Source: Neurospora tetrasperma FGSC 2508 (lineage: Eukaryota; Ascomycota; Sordariomycetes; Sordariales; Sordariaceae). From it: a stretch of DNA of 64,000 nucleotides. The stretch lies in NCBI RefSeq assembly GCF_000213175.1, contig NW_009799104.1, forward strand, positions 774,205-838,204. Direction: 5' to 3'. The notes below the pieces were generated by a model that did not search any database, was not told the DNA's origin, and saw only the letters and a list, made by a program, of their open reading frames with translations. Positions within the stretch are counted from its first letter, which is position 1; each line of letters starts with the position of its first letter. A program made the position numbers and the translations under genes. This document shows positions 45,117 through 56,894 of this stretch, piece by piece.

Positions 45117-48100
45117 ATGGATTCTCGGGATTGGACCCAGGCAAGTAGCTTCCACCCTTCCCTCCCTCAAGGTCCTCGACAAAGCCTCTCTGGCTAACTA
45201 ACCATGCTCTTGTCTCTCAGCTGGGCTGTGTTGCCTACCCGTCGCCAATCCATCCAGACTACCATGCCGGACCCGCGTCGACAATAGCCTTTGATAACCA
45301 AGATGAGCTGCTATGGATCGGCACCCAAAAGGGCTTTGCCGGCTCCTTCATCGGCCGCGAGCTCAAGCGATTCACTGCCTTCCGAATACACCCCGAAACC
45401 GACGGTCCCCTCCGCCAATTCCTCTTCGTCGACAAGGGCGTCATCTTCCTCGGAAGCCGGAGCGTCTACATGGCAGCACGTAGTGGCGTGCCCATCTGGA
45501 GTATCCGCCATGAGTCCATGCAGGATCTGCGTGCCATGTCCTTCACTAGCAAGGGGACCTCCGAGATCCTCGTGGCCGGCTGGCAGAACAAGATGTTGGT
45601 CATTGACGTCAACAAGGGCGAGGTCGTCAAGGAGCTCCCAACACAAGATCAGTACTCCTTCCTCAAGATGAGCCGGTACATCTGCGCGGCAACAAACAAG
45701 GGCACCGTCAACATATTGGACCCCATTACTTTTACTATCAAGAAACAATGGCAGGCCCACGGGGCTTTCATCAACGATCTGGACACGTCCAACGACTTTA
45801 TTGTCACATGCGGTGGCTCACACAGGCAGACACACAACACCCCGGCCATACTCGACCCTTACGTCAAGGTGTTTGACCTGAAGAACATGAGTGCTATGAA
45901 CCCAGTTCCCTTTGCGCCGCTGGCCGCTCACGTGAGGATGCACCCGAGGATGTTGACAACGGCCATTGTCGTCAACCAGGCGGGCCAAATCCACGTGACG
46001 GATCTGTTGAATCCAAGCAACAGCCAGGTCTGCTACACGCAGCCTCAGGGCGTGGTGCTGCATTTCGACGTGTCGAGAACCGGAGAAGGAAAAGCACTTG
46101 CGGATAACAAGCACAACACCTACATCTGGGGGTCGCCCAACAAGATCCAGTTTACCGAGATAGGAATCCCGCCTAGGTTGCCGGACCCTCCCCAGCCGTC
46201 GTTGTTGCCGCCAGATCCAGACATGTTGGAGGAACTACCCCTGAGCCGCATCGGCTTGCCTTATTACCGAGAACAGCTGTTCTCAGCCTTGCCGCCGGAT
46301 ATCATCTCCGACGTGGGCGCTCCTCCGCAGCAGATCGATCCGAACATCTTGAGCACTCTTACCAAGACCGACTGGGGATACATTGGTCCCAACAAGACGG
46401 GCTTGCAGAGAAACCAGTACATAGATACCCGGTCGACTATGAAGACTTCCAACACAATACGAGCACCCAAGTTCTTGAGTGAAAAGGCGCGCGAGTCACA
46501 GACGGGTTCAGAAGACAACGCCCTTGCTACTACCGAATCGGCGATGATGACTCCGAACAACGATCATTGGAGTCTGAGGCCGGAGGCGCCGCCTGAATAT
46601 AGGATATGTGAGATTAAGTATAGCAAGTTCGGTGTGGATGACTTTGACTTTGGGTAAGTGCAGATAGGATTTTTGATTCCTTGTTCGGGGGTAGCGTACT
46701 GACATGGTCATTAGTTTCTTCAACAACACCCCATACCCTGGCTTGGAGAATAACATAACAAACTCCTATGCCAATTCCCTACTGCAGGTCATGCACTACA
46801 CCCCCCTGTTGCGAAACATGGCCCTTCAGCACGCTGCTACGGCCTGTCTAGCTGATCCGTGTCTGCTGTGCGAGCTGGGTTATGTTTTTGACATGCTGCA
46901 GAAAGGTGAAGGGCCTTCTTGCCATGCTACTAACATGCTCAGGGCTCTTAATCATACTAGTAACGGTGAGTGATTGATTGTTGGGTATAATTGGGTATAT
47001 ACAGTGCGCAGCTAACCTATCAGCAGCTTCCGTTAGTGGTGTCCTCGAGGATATCGCCAAAGACAAGAACCCAAGCACTCTGGTCAAGAACCTCACCATG
47101 TTCCTTTTCGACAAGATCAGCCAGGACTACAAGGGCACTCCTCCGATTTCTACCGAACTCGAAAGGACTCTGTTCAAGCTGAACCAGCCTCCGAATCCTC
47201 TTGATTTAGTCAAGAGACTTCTAGAGACCGACGCAAGGTATCAGATCAAGTGTATGCACTGTCAACATGTCAGCCCAAGGACAGCAACGACATTCGTCAA
47301 CAAGCTCTGCTACCCAGCAGCGAAACCAAACATTCGCGGCATGAAGGCACAACGCATCACTTTCTCGCAAGTGCTCAAGGCTGGACTCGAGAACGAGGCT
47401 GTGAACAAGGGTTATTGTACCAAGTGTCAGCGCTACCAAAACCTTGACCAGCGCAAGATCATCTTCAACATCCCGGCTGTTTTGGCGCTCTGCACAGAGA
47501 TCACCACTGCCGAGCACCGCAAGTTGTGGTCTACCCCTGGATGGCTGCCGGAGGAGATTGGTATCATAGTTGACCAAGGCCATGTTTACTGCTATGAAGG
47601 GGATGACCTCAAGTTGCATCTCAACAGGGGGATACATAATATCACAGTATACTCGTTGGTGGGTACGGTGGTTAACGTTGAGACCAAGTCACCACAGAAG
47701 AGTCATTTGGTGGCTACTGTTAATGGTACGTATAATTCATTTGGATGAGGTGAAGGTGGATGCTGATATCATGTTTAGTTGGGCGCGCGGAGCCAGAGAG
47801 CAAAGACCAGGATCGCTGGCATTTGTTCAACGACTTCTCGGTACGGGGCATTTCCAAGGTTGAGGCACTTACCTTCAACGCTGCTTGGAAGATGCCGGTT
47901 GTCGTCATGTTCCAGGTCAAGGCGGCCAACCATCGCTTCAACATGGACTGGAAGACACGTCTGGACACCTCCGTCCTCTTCAGGGATAACAACCCACATG
48001 CCCTCAAGACGTACGAACTACTCGACCGAGAGACAGAAATTCCCGGTCCCGAAACTGTCATCGCAATTGATACGGAATTTATTCGACTTAAGGAGAGAGA

Positions 48101-49292
48101 GATCCATATCGACGAAGACGGGAAATCCAAAACCATTCGACCCATCTCGCACGCTATCGCGCGTGCCTCGGTTGTCCGCGGCCAAGGCTCCAGGGAAGGC
48201 GTTGCCTTCATCGATGATTACATCCACATCAAGGAAACCATTGTTGACTATCTCACCGAGTGGTCCGGTATTACACCCACCGATTTGGATCCCATCAACT
48301 CCCAGCGCAACCTCGTCTCGCCCAAAACTGCCTACAAAAAACTCTGGGTCCTCGTTAACCTGGGTTGCAAGTTCCTCGGTCACGGCCTCAGCCAAGATTT
48401 TCGCGTCATCAATATCCAAGTGCCTAGAAATCAGGTTATCGATACGTCTATCATCTTCATGAAGCCGCCTTCTCAGCGCAAGATTTCGCTTGCTTTCTTG
48501 GCTTGGTATTTGCTCAAGGAAGACATCCAGCAGAACACCCACGACTCTATCGAAGACGCCCAGACGGCGCTGAAGTTGTACAGAAAGTACGAAGAGTTCA
48601 TGGCCGACGGGAGCTTCCACGATGTCTTGGAAGCGCTTTACAAAAAGGGCAAAACACTCAACTTCAAGCCGCCACGTATCTCCACCGGTGCAGCAAAGGA
48701 CGCTGGTTTCGGAGCTGTACACCGCGTCGGCACTCCTCCCGTGCCTGCACCCGGGACGACCGAGGGAAGCTTTGAAATCTCCAATTCATCAACAACAACA
48801 ACCGGCGGTGGCGCCCTCTCCGCCACCGGCGGCATGGGAAGCGCGAGCGCGAGCAGTAGTATGCCGTCCACCCCCGTCAGGAAGCCCATCGGTCTCGGAG
48901 GACCGTTTACCGTTGCTGGTGTTGTCAAGCCAAGCCCGGCTACTAGCCTTGATAATTTTGGTGCTGGTGCTGTTGGCACGGGAATCACAAGAGCAGCAGG
49001 AACAATGGGTGGTGGATACGGTGGTTATGGTACGGATGGCGCGTATTGGGGTGGACCGAATGATATGGCGCCTACGAGTATGATTGGGGGATCGGCGTTT
49101 ATTCCTGCTAAATTCCCGCCTGGACCGCCTGAGACGAGGGGATTTATACCGTATAGGCCGCAGGTGCTACTTGCGGAGCGGGAGGCAGCGGCTGCTGCTG
49201 CTGCTGCTGCGGCGGCGGCGGCGGCGGCGGCGGCTAGTAATGATGTTGGTGGTAATGGTGGTGCTGGTGGGGAACAGGGGAAGCAAGAGTAG
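45117..49292 (+). CDS. pan2: PAN2, catalytic subunit of the PAN2-PAN3 poly(A) nuclease
   Basis: Exons 45117-45140, 45221-46653, 46715-46965, 47024-47725 and 47779-49292 give 1307 residues. The 8-codon first exon MDSRDWTQ ends at a GC donor (CAG/GCAAGT) and joins LGCVAYPSPIHPDY. The N-terminal half is the WD40 domain. The middle is the ubiquitin-hydrolase-like pseudoenzyme (FFNNTPYPGLENNITNSYAN; the catalytic cysteine position is occupied by Ala in NSYANSLLQ). The DEDD exonuclease has AIDTEF (D901, E903), GLSQDFRV (D1010) and HDSIEDAQTA (D1063). Known: PAN2 with PAN3, recruited by poly(A)-binding protein, starts mRNA tail shortening. The acceptor of exon 4 is a CAGCAG tandem, so it may start at 47024 or 47027. 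The C-terminal tail beyond the nuclease is about 230 residues, Gly/Ser rich, with 17 Ala in a row (49185-49235). Stop UAG, followed by a long in-frame open stretch. Confidence 0.96.
49185..49235 (+). repeat. GCN codon repeat encoding 17 alanines in pan2
   Basis: One GCA, one GCG, six GCT, eight GCG and one GCT codon in a row. Pure GCT and GCG blocks suggest replication slippage, so length may vary between strains. Confidence 0.9.
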
Positions 49293-49961
49293 AATGGTTC
49301 TTCTCCTGCTGTTGGCGAGGAACCTGTTGGTGAGGAACTTGAGGAGCAAAAGAAGGGGCAGAAGCTAGAGGAGGAAGCCCACACTTCTCGTGCTGCTGTT
49401 GGCAGTGGTTATAGTTATTTTCCTGCTGCTCATCTGTCTCCTCCTCCCCCTTTCGTCAGCGAGGAATCTGACGATGATGAAATGCGGAGGCAGCAGCAGG
49501 AGCTTTTTGCGCCTGAACCTTATGCTCCTGATTTCGAGCAAGATCTTTTCGAAGGCTCTCGTCGCGACGAAGGCTCTCCTGTTGTCCAGTACGTTTCTCC
49601 TCCAGCCGTCGAGGAGGATGATTCTTCTACTATCAAAGAAGTGTCTTCTCCTGTTGTCAAGGAAGTGTCTTCTCCTGCTGTCAGTTCCTCCTCCCCCCTT
49701 GCTGCTGCTGCTGCTATTGGTGGCGAGGAAAAAGAAGAGAAGCAAAAGGATGAAGATTCGCCTCCCGCTATCGAGGAAGCTGCTGCTGCTCCTTCTGTCG
49801 TAACAGGTTCTTCTTCAACTCTGGCTGCTGAGAAACAGCGGAAGCAAGAGGAGGAAGAAGGTTCTTGCGCTGTCGGTGGTGGTGGTGGTGGTGGTGGTGG
49901 TGAGGAGGGGAAACAGGAGAAGCAAGATGATCAGGGCTCTACTCCTGCTTTAGCGCCTTAG
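49293..49961 (+). other. In-frame open stretch after the pan2 UAG (222 codons)
   Basis: After the UAG at 49290-49292 the pan2 frame stays open for 222 codons to a TAG at 49959-49961. The translation is protein-like: acidic, Ser/Pro and Gln rich, with ESDDDEMRRQQQELFAPEPY, PDFEQDLFEGSRRDEGS, a repeated VSSP(V/A)V unit, and a run of glycines near the end. No good intron would remove the stop: a GTAATG...TAG candidate of 41 bases shifts the frame. It may be a readthrough extension or a tail lost by a recent stop gain. Confidence 0.45.
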
Positions 49962-50749
49962 AAGGGCTGGAAAAACGCAAGGAAAGCTGGGAGAGTTAAG
50001 GAGAAATATAAAGCGGGTCATAAGAGGTTTGTCCTCCCCTGATCACAGGATTGGGTTGCAGCAAGGTCACGATACAATCGGGGCGTGGTAGCATAAGTAA
50101 AAGAAGCATGAAGCGTGCGGAGATAGAGTATGGATATTCCCCAGCGGTAGATAGGGCGGTTATTGCTAGAGTAAATATGAATCGATTGGAAGCGATTATG
50201 TTGGTATGCATAGGGCTGGTAGTGAGTTGGTGATTTTTGGTACCGTGATGGGGAAACAAGAAGAAGAAGCAGAGTGTCGTATCTGTTTCTTGCTAGCAAC
50301 ATACGTACTTACAATCCTGTGAGGTGTTGAGTTCGAGCGTGTAGGTTCACTTCTGTTTTTCGAGTCGAACTCCCCGTACAATCTCTAATCCTTGTCTCGC
50401 CCATTCCGTAGCGAACGGAATTTCCATGTCACATCAACTACTCCCATCCAGGCGGGCCCATTGCCTCTCGTGATTCTTACTCCTGCGAGCAACCAGAGTC
50501 TAGACACTCGTATTTACTGTAACGCCTCAGCTTCCTATTCCCGCGCTTTGGGTCATTATTTTGATCATGGAGGTAGACGTACATTCAAGCCACATTGGCT
50601 GGGGCATGATATCACTAATTCCGGCGACTTTCTTTCTTGAGGCACTGAGCATACTTTCCCCGGAACTTTTGTTTTTGATTGAAAGTTTCTCTTCTTGTCT
50701 TCTCGATGACCACATTAGGTAGGCACATACAGCCAAGCGCAACGATACC

Positions 50750-51068
50750 TACCGCAAAGATTCGGGGCATAGCTTTTCAACTTCCAGGGAAATCAAGCAG
50801 GGTCTGCAAGTACACTGCAATATTTATGCCCACCAAGATTTCTATGCAAGATGGTAATTCTGAATGTCCCCACCCTCCAGCTCCCTTGAAGAAATAGGTG
50901 GGAAAAGGCAGCGCTCTAGAGGAATCTGATTTACAGTGCTTTGGGATAGTAACACGTCTCCCCCACTCTTTTCTGAAGGCATAAAATCCACATAATCGGG
51001 CATATGTATGTCTGATTATGCCTGATTTCCCTGGAAGTTGAAAAGCTATGCCCCGAGTCTTTGCGGTA
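50750..51068. mobile_element. MITE-like element with 48-base terminal inverted repeats
   Basis: Inverted repeats at 50752-50799 and 51019-51066 match at 46 of 48 positions (start CCGCAAAGA, inner part GGGGCATAGCTTTTCAACTT) and are flanked by TA on both sides, as expected for a Tc1/mariner or pogo-type TA target duplication. The interior (about 220 bases) has no open frame, so the element would be non-autonomous. Both mismatches are transitions (C/T and G/A), which fits repeat-induced point mutation or ordinary decay. Whether other copies exist cannot be seen from this window. Confidence 0.65.
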
Positions 51069-52005
51069 GTACTGGTGATAGACTTCCAACCCTACCCTGC
51101 TTTTCTTTTCCAAAGTTTAGGTTTTAGCTTACCTGCTTTACGTGCTTTACCTGCTTGCCTTGTTTGGTCAAGGGGTAGGGTATCTATCCGAAACTGGATC
51201 CTGCACGTGGTGAATGCATCTCGACCTAGGCACGAAAAGCAAGATGAGATATCCCAAGGTTGTGAAAGAGGCGGGTATACGAGGAGGCCGATAAGTTGAC
51301 TCGATGAAAGTGTGGTCACGATGCAAACTCCCACAAGGCCACTACACAAGCTTCGACCGTTTTCGACCAACAAATCGTTACTATCGTCACCGACACAGGC
51401 ATCACCACACTTTCGGCGTCCACTCCTCGCTCTAACAAGTGCAGCTTCGATTCTGAGTAACACTTTGTGGATAGTACTCAGACATAGTAACATACTAAGA
51501 CTACAGTAAGTACCACATATCACCGAGAATTCCAAGGGGCTTCAAGAGTCGATCTTCCTGAGCCAGGAGAAGACTGACCCACGTCATGACTCTTGGACTC
51601 TTTCATTTGAAGAGCCTCTATCGCTCCTGCTCTTTATATACGCTTCGTATCGTCATTCCACAAAGAGCACACGCGGCATAAAATGGGTAATCGTAGCAAG
51701 GAGAGGCACTGCCGGGCATTTTGCACTTCATCACACACTACAAAGCGTCAAGACCAGGACGCTCACCGGCACCTGAGTACACTTGATACCACACTCGGGA
51801 AAGCCGATATAACCCCCATCATCACCGTATACGGGGTCACCAGTATGGGCTATAAAAAAAAAAGAAAAACTTTGACAACATCTTCTTCATCATTGGGGCC
51901 AAAAGCCAAACCAGCAATCACCACGTCAGAAAGCTCGGCTCGTTCTAGACAAAATAGTTTGAGACCCTTTGGACATGACACCTGAGATATAATCTTACTA
52001 CGCAT

Positions 52006-52644
52006 TCAACTAAGCGTCCTTTTCACACCTTTGAACCTGATTTTCAGGCAACATTCGGATAGAAATATCCCATAGAGAGCGTATTCGATGTATTTGCGAT
52101 TTCTCTTGATCTCTATCACAGTCCTTTGCAACGGTTTTTTTCAAGTAATCGACTTACTCGCCCGCTAAGCCACGAAAGGTCTCATCGGTTTTGTCATGGG
52201 CGAGTTCGGGTATGGTGTCCGAGCATGGATAGTACGGCAATAGAACCCAGCCGGTCCCTATGAGCTCAGTATCATGATGTATACCACCGATAGCTCTGAA
52301 AGACTTGAACGTTGCAGCAACACTGGCTATCTCCTCCCACTCACTTCTTCCGCCACAGATCATCATCCACCCGCCGTCGTCACCACTGCAGCAACGAGTG
52401 TCGCGCGAGAGCAAGAAGGAGCCTCCCGACTTTCAGGACTAGTTTTGGGGGGTATCGGTAATAATCACTCACCAGTCTTGAGCGGAAATCGCCTCGGTTT
52501 CTCACGACGCTCCTCCTTCTTTGAATCCTCTGGTCTTTGCTGTTACCGCTGCTGCGGAGAGAGAACTGCGCAGGCAGGTGCGAGTCTGACATCGCGTGAC
52601 AGGCGCAAAATCACAGTAACAACTGGGGGGGCTGCTAGGGCCAT
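52006..52644 (-). CDS. Possible unknown small gene (three exons, 118 codons)
   Basis: A minus-strand model with GT-AG introns: exon 52644-52547 (MALAAPPVVTVILRLSRDV to a CG/GTAACA donor), exon 52385-52158 (after a TTGCTGCAG acceptor, ending GA/GTAAGT) and exon 52036-52006 (after AATCAG, ending in TGA). The middle exon reads like a real protein (GGRSEWEEIASVAATFKSF, GIHHDTELIGTGWVLLPYY, CSDTIPELAHDKTDETFRGL), and its only stop overlaps the GTAAGT donor. Phases agree throughout. I recognise no family. The last exon is weakly supported, and an overlapping 126-codon open frame on the plus strand (52274-52654) is an alternative. Confidence 0.3.
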
Positions 52645-54691
52645 GGATGGTTGACATATGGCTCTTTTATCTTTGGCTTAGTTCCTTCTGGCTTTATGAG
52701 GAGTCGGGGAAAGAGGAGAATGAGTCTGAGAAGGAATATCATATGGACAGGCTCGAGGTGGAGGGGGGGGATTATGTTCAACATAAAAGGACGTGGAAAA
52801 CAAATTTACGACGTCTTATTCCAGTCTACCGACATGAACTTTTATCATCATTCATCAATCCCACCGCACATTCTTTGGAAATATCACCAACAGTATGACA
52901 ACTTCGGACACTCATTTTTTTTCTTTACCTTCCAGCATTCTTTGGAACGGCCACCAACAGCAGCACACAACACTAGAGACACTCAACTATCCTTCAGTCT
53001 CATGGGTTTAGCTACGAACACCATCCACACAGACAAAAAGCAGAACGCAGGCCAAACACGACGGTCAAGGTCGATATCCATTCAGTTGTTCCTCCACGAA
53101 CTGTATCTGATCGGCATTCTTCTCATCTTGGTTATTCATCGGTGGACTTTTCCGCTTGCTTGCTTGGAGCCTTTCTCCCGACTTCCATTTACTATCTCGT
53201 CCCCGTTATCGTTGAGGTGGTCATCTTCCTTCATACCAGACCCTGCTACTTTGAGTCTTGAGAAACGAAAACCAAACCTCGCCACTAGTTATGTTTCCCA
53301 TCATTGCCTCCCTGAGCACACCACTCCACATCGACATACACCCCATAATTTGAACAGCTTATCCGTTCGACGTGGTGCCCAGTCAGTATTCCTCTGAGCA
53401 AGCAAGCATCAATGCCAACAATCCAAGCAAGATTCGGAAACAAACACCCAGCTATCACTCATCGGCATCATGACTCCAGCCAACAACGAGATGGAGAAGC
53501 TTTCAATCTGGGCTTTCTGGACAGGACGACGTGTGGAACGGGACAAATACCACGACGGCACACCATACTCCCCCCCCCCCCCCGGTCACGACATCATATG
53601 TGGGTTTTTTTTCTTCCTCAAACTCCCTCGCTGGATTATTCTTGCTTGGGTGTCCATTTGTCGGTCCCACTCATCTTCCCCCTTAGCTCGTTAGGACACG
53701 TCGAGCTGTCTTCAAGTCACTTGTGAAGGCCCTTTGTCGCAAACCTGTTTGGGCATTATAACGACATGAGGTCTTATGTCTACTTTCATTAGAGCACTCG
53801 GATCTTGCAAGACCTCTACAATGGTTCCCATAACGTGTTTTACTTTTATTTTTATGTATATATATATATTTGTTATTTCCAAATTCTTGCGAGGATATTA
53901 AGCGGTTATTAGCAGCGAAAAACAAACAACGCCAAAGCCATGATAATCAATAGCGTCGTATTGTTCAAACAACATCATGTTTCATAAAGCGGAAGACAGA
54001 CAGAGAATGTGGAAGTGGTCGTTAGGCAAAGATTGTCTCTCATTCTCATTCATGCTTCGATTTTTGATGATAGTGTGGTCTACTACGTATACTATGTATG
54101 ACTGCACGTACAGCCTTTTGATTCCTTTTTCTCTAAACTGATTTGATTGCTCTGCGTCTTGCCTGGTGCTCCTTGCTTCGTTTGGAAACAACAAGCGAAC
54201 TAGATGCCAATTTTTTTCTTTCTTTCTTTTTCTCCCTTTTATGTATGAAATTATCCACGTTAGCCCCAGTCTCTAAGAGTTGACTCGAGTTTTGAGGGTG
54301 GGGAGGTAAAGGAGAAAAAGAAAAGAAAAAGAAAGAAACCAAATTCAAGCGTGTCTGAAAACCGTGACGCCTGAGTCCATGTTGTTTGATGATGATGATG
54401 ACGTTGCTGATTGATGTGGTCGAATGGAGCGGTCTTTTGAGAGCTGGAACCTTGCGGACCCTCGAATGGATGCCGGACCCGTGGCCGAATTATCAGGGTC
54501 TTGTTGCGTGTCCGTAGATGCGCGAGTCGTGATAGGAAAGTGGTTTAGAGATAGATAACAGCGGTCCGGGTCGTACAGCGGGGTGGATAGACAGAGAGAG
54601 GATTGTTCGATGACTAACGGAATTTATCTCCCCGAACAAAAGACGAGAGAGAAAACACACAAGAAAAAACACAAGTTAGCCAGACTCAAAA

Positions 54692-55947
54692 TCAATCCAG
54701 ATCTTCATTGGGCTGGTAGATGTGGCGAGACCGCGTAGGGTCCTTGCGCATGGCCTGGCCTGAACCGGTGAAACCGACTGTTTTTGTTGTAATCATTTTC
54801 ACGTCAGCAACAATATCCTTTTCATTACGACAACGAGGAGGACGGACGAAAGGGGGAAAGAAAAAAAGAAACTCACCCCTCCCATGCACCCCCTCGGGCG
54901 TCCTAAACATACTCTCCTTCTTCGTCGCGCCCTTTCCAAACTTGCCCTTGGCCGTAAACTCCTGCCACTTGTTCTTGCCCTTCTCCAACTCCTTATTAGC
55001 CTTGATTTTCTTGAACTTGGGTTTCCCATCCTTATCAAACTTGGAGTCCCCCTTCCCCTTTCCTCCTGCTTCTTCCGCCGCCGCTGCTGCCGCCGCCGCC
55101 AACGCACCTGGGTATAGTTCAGGTCCAGCGGAAAGGGTGATGCCGTCCGAGTTCCTGACCATGGCCGCCGCGCCTGCGGCAGAGGAGGCCGGGATAGAGG
55201 AGGGGATGGGATGAATGTCGGAATCTGCGGCTTTGCGTTTGAAACCTGCGCTTGCGCTTGCGCCAATCGATGAGGAAGAGGCGGCGGCGGCAGCGCCGGG
55301 GGTAGGAGTGGTGGAAGACGCCATGGGCTTAATGTCCTTTGCTCTCAACGTCTCGACGGTGTCGTAGCTCTTGAACTTGACGGTGTAGATGGGTGCGGTC
55401 GAAGAACCGGTAACGGAAACGATCTTGGCGGGGTAGAAGCCCTTGTCGCCCGACAGCCAGCGGGCCATGACGGTGTCGTTGACTTGGTAGTTTACTTGTG
55501 CTGGCGCCTCTTCCTTCTCTGGTTGCGGAGTGGTGGTGGCGGCGGCGGCGGACGGCTTCTTGAAGGCGGGGTGGTTCTCGCGCGACCATTTTGGTGGTTC
55601 TTCTGCTGCTGGTGCTGGCGCGGCGGCACCTTGGCCGGAGGGTTTTCGTGATGATGAGGAGGAGGGAACGCCGATGGCGAGCGGTTCTTGATTCTGAGCG
55701 GGGACGGCGGCAGAAGCATTTTTAAGTTCGGCGAGGGAGTCGTCGATGAGTTGGATGCAGTTGACGAGTTCGGTCCGGAGGGCGAGAAGTTCTTCGTTTT
55801 GAGGATCATCCTGGAGCGAGGTATCGACGAGTTCGAGCTGGAGAATGGGGGCTTCTATTAGTATGACGACGCTTTCGGGAAAAGGGGATGGGTAAAACGT
55901 ACTTGGGTCTCGTACTCCTTGCGCTCTGCTTCGAGTTGCGCTGCCAT
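54692..55947 (-). CDS. spf30: SPF30/SMNDC1-like Tudor-domain splicing factor
   Basis: Minus strand, exons 55947-55903, 55837-54877 and 54777-54692, giving 363 residues. The N-terminus (MAAQLEAERKEYETQLELV) is a helical segment like that of SPF30. A single Tudor domain lies at about 130-188 (VNDTVMARWLSGDKGFYPAK, VTGSSTAPIYTVKFKSYDTV), expected to bind symmetric dimethylarginine on Sm proteins. After an Ala/Ser-rich stretch come a Lys-rich block and the family's C-terminal motif KKESMFRTPEGVHGR-VGFTGSGQAM, which intron 2 interrupts. Known of the family: a spliceosome assembly factor needed for tri-snRNP addition. The first intron is placed at the CAG before LELVDT because the nearer AG would break the frame. 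Stop UGA. Confidence 0.88.
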
Positions 55948-56624
55948 CTTGAACTGTTTCCAAGTATTTGGTGTTGAGTGACGAAATCGGGTGGCGCTAA
56001 TGGTTACCGAGAACTTCGCTGGGCTGGAAAGAGGTTGGAGTGGCGGTCTGTCGTAAGTTGACTGAAATTGCAAAAGTTTGTATTGTCGGGCGCAAAAGGA
56101 TGGGAATTGGGAAGAGAAGTCAAGTTGGCGCACACGGCTCGATGCGATACGTGATCAATTAAATGTAGCGCGGGAACCTTGGATGACGCACGGACGAAAA
56201 TGCTTATCCGAACCATCACCAACTTGCGACCCGGAAGGAACACACTATTCACACTAATTACACTGAGCAAAAGGCTTCGAAAGTCAGTCAGTTAAACACT
56301 CAAATAGTTACCAGACAAAGACCAAATACAGTAGTTGCTTCCTAAATATGCTATGCTCATGTAAAACATCACGCTGACCCATCCTTCGAGTGTCCCCCCT
56401 TCCCGTTTTACACACCATTCTCGTCTAGTATGTATCCGTCTACACGACCTGACCTCATACCGACATTCAATGACCTATGAACCAGTACCTGTTTCTTTGT
56501 TATGTATACGCATAATCGTGCCCGTTGTCCTTAACGCCTTTCCAAAGCAACCAACCCCTCTCTCAGCAATGAAAGCTCGTGACTGACGTCTTCAACCCGA
56601 CCAGATTCTCGTCGAACAATACTC
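55948..56624. other. Intergenic region upstream of spf30
   Basis: Promoter of spf30 (minus strand) and 3' flank of the TCO89-like gene. No gene seen. Confidence 0.6.
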
Positions 56625-56894
56625 CTACGCACTTCGACTGACACTACTAACCAACCCCACCACTTCCCTTAACAACTCTGGCGGCGGCTCATTCTGAAAC
56701 TCACCACAGGCAGCACAGCTCTCACTTACAAGCGTCCTCGCATCCGAAGCCTCGCTTGCACCTTTATCCGCCCCATCATAACTCCTCGCAATCTTCCCAG
56801 TCACACCAACCCCATCACCAACATCAACCGTCACTCCATTCCTCGTGATATCAGCTTCAAGCCCCTCAGCTCCAGTCCCAAGCCCGCAGGTCTC
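56625..56894 (-). other. In-frame open stretch after the TCO89-like UAG (89 codons)
   Basis: Reading minus-ward from the UAG at 56897-56895, the same frame continues for 89 codons to the next TAG at 56627-56625. It looks like protein, not random sequence: GLEADITRNGVTVDVGDGVG, KIARSYDGADKGASEASDAR, then CAACGEFQNEPPPELLREVV. No consensus intron around the stop was found. Confidence 0.35.

Larger units (their letters stand above)
49962..54691. other. Gene-poor region between pan2 and spf30
   Basis: 4.7 kb with no recognised gene. It holds the MITE-like element (50750-51068), a candidate small minus-strand gene (52006-52644), an imperfect direct duplication of about 45 bases (CATTCTTTGGAA...GACACTC at 52869 and 52936), and AT-rich 3' flank of spf30. 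A plus-strand ORF from 51683 (100 codons) follows a TATATA-containing stretch but has no family and is not called. A 248-codon open frame at 52651-53397 has no ATG near its start and no domain. Confidence 0.5.

Noticed and set aside
45117-45220. A later start of pan2 inside exon 2
   Set aside because: The first ATG in that exon lies beyond the conserved LGCVAYPSPIHPDY block, which would be lost; the GC-AG intron model keeps it.
51683-51985. 100-codon open frame after a TATATA-containing stretch
   Set aside because: No homologue recognised, no intron evidence and a low-complexity end; too weak to call a gene.
52651-53397. 248-codon plus-strand open frame
   Set aside because: No ATG near the start, no domain, odd composition, and it lies in AT-rich intergenic sequence.
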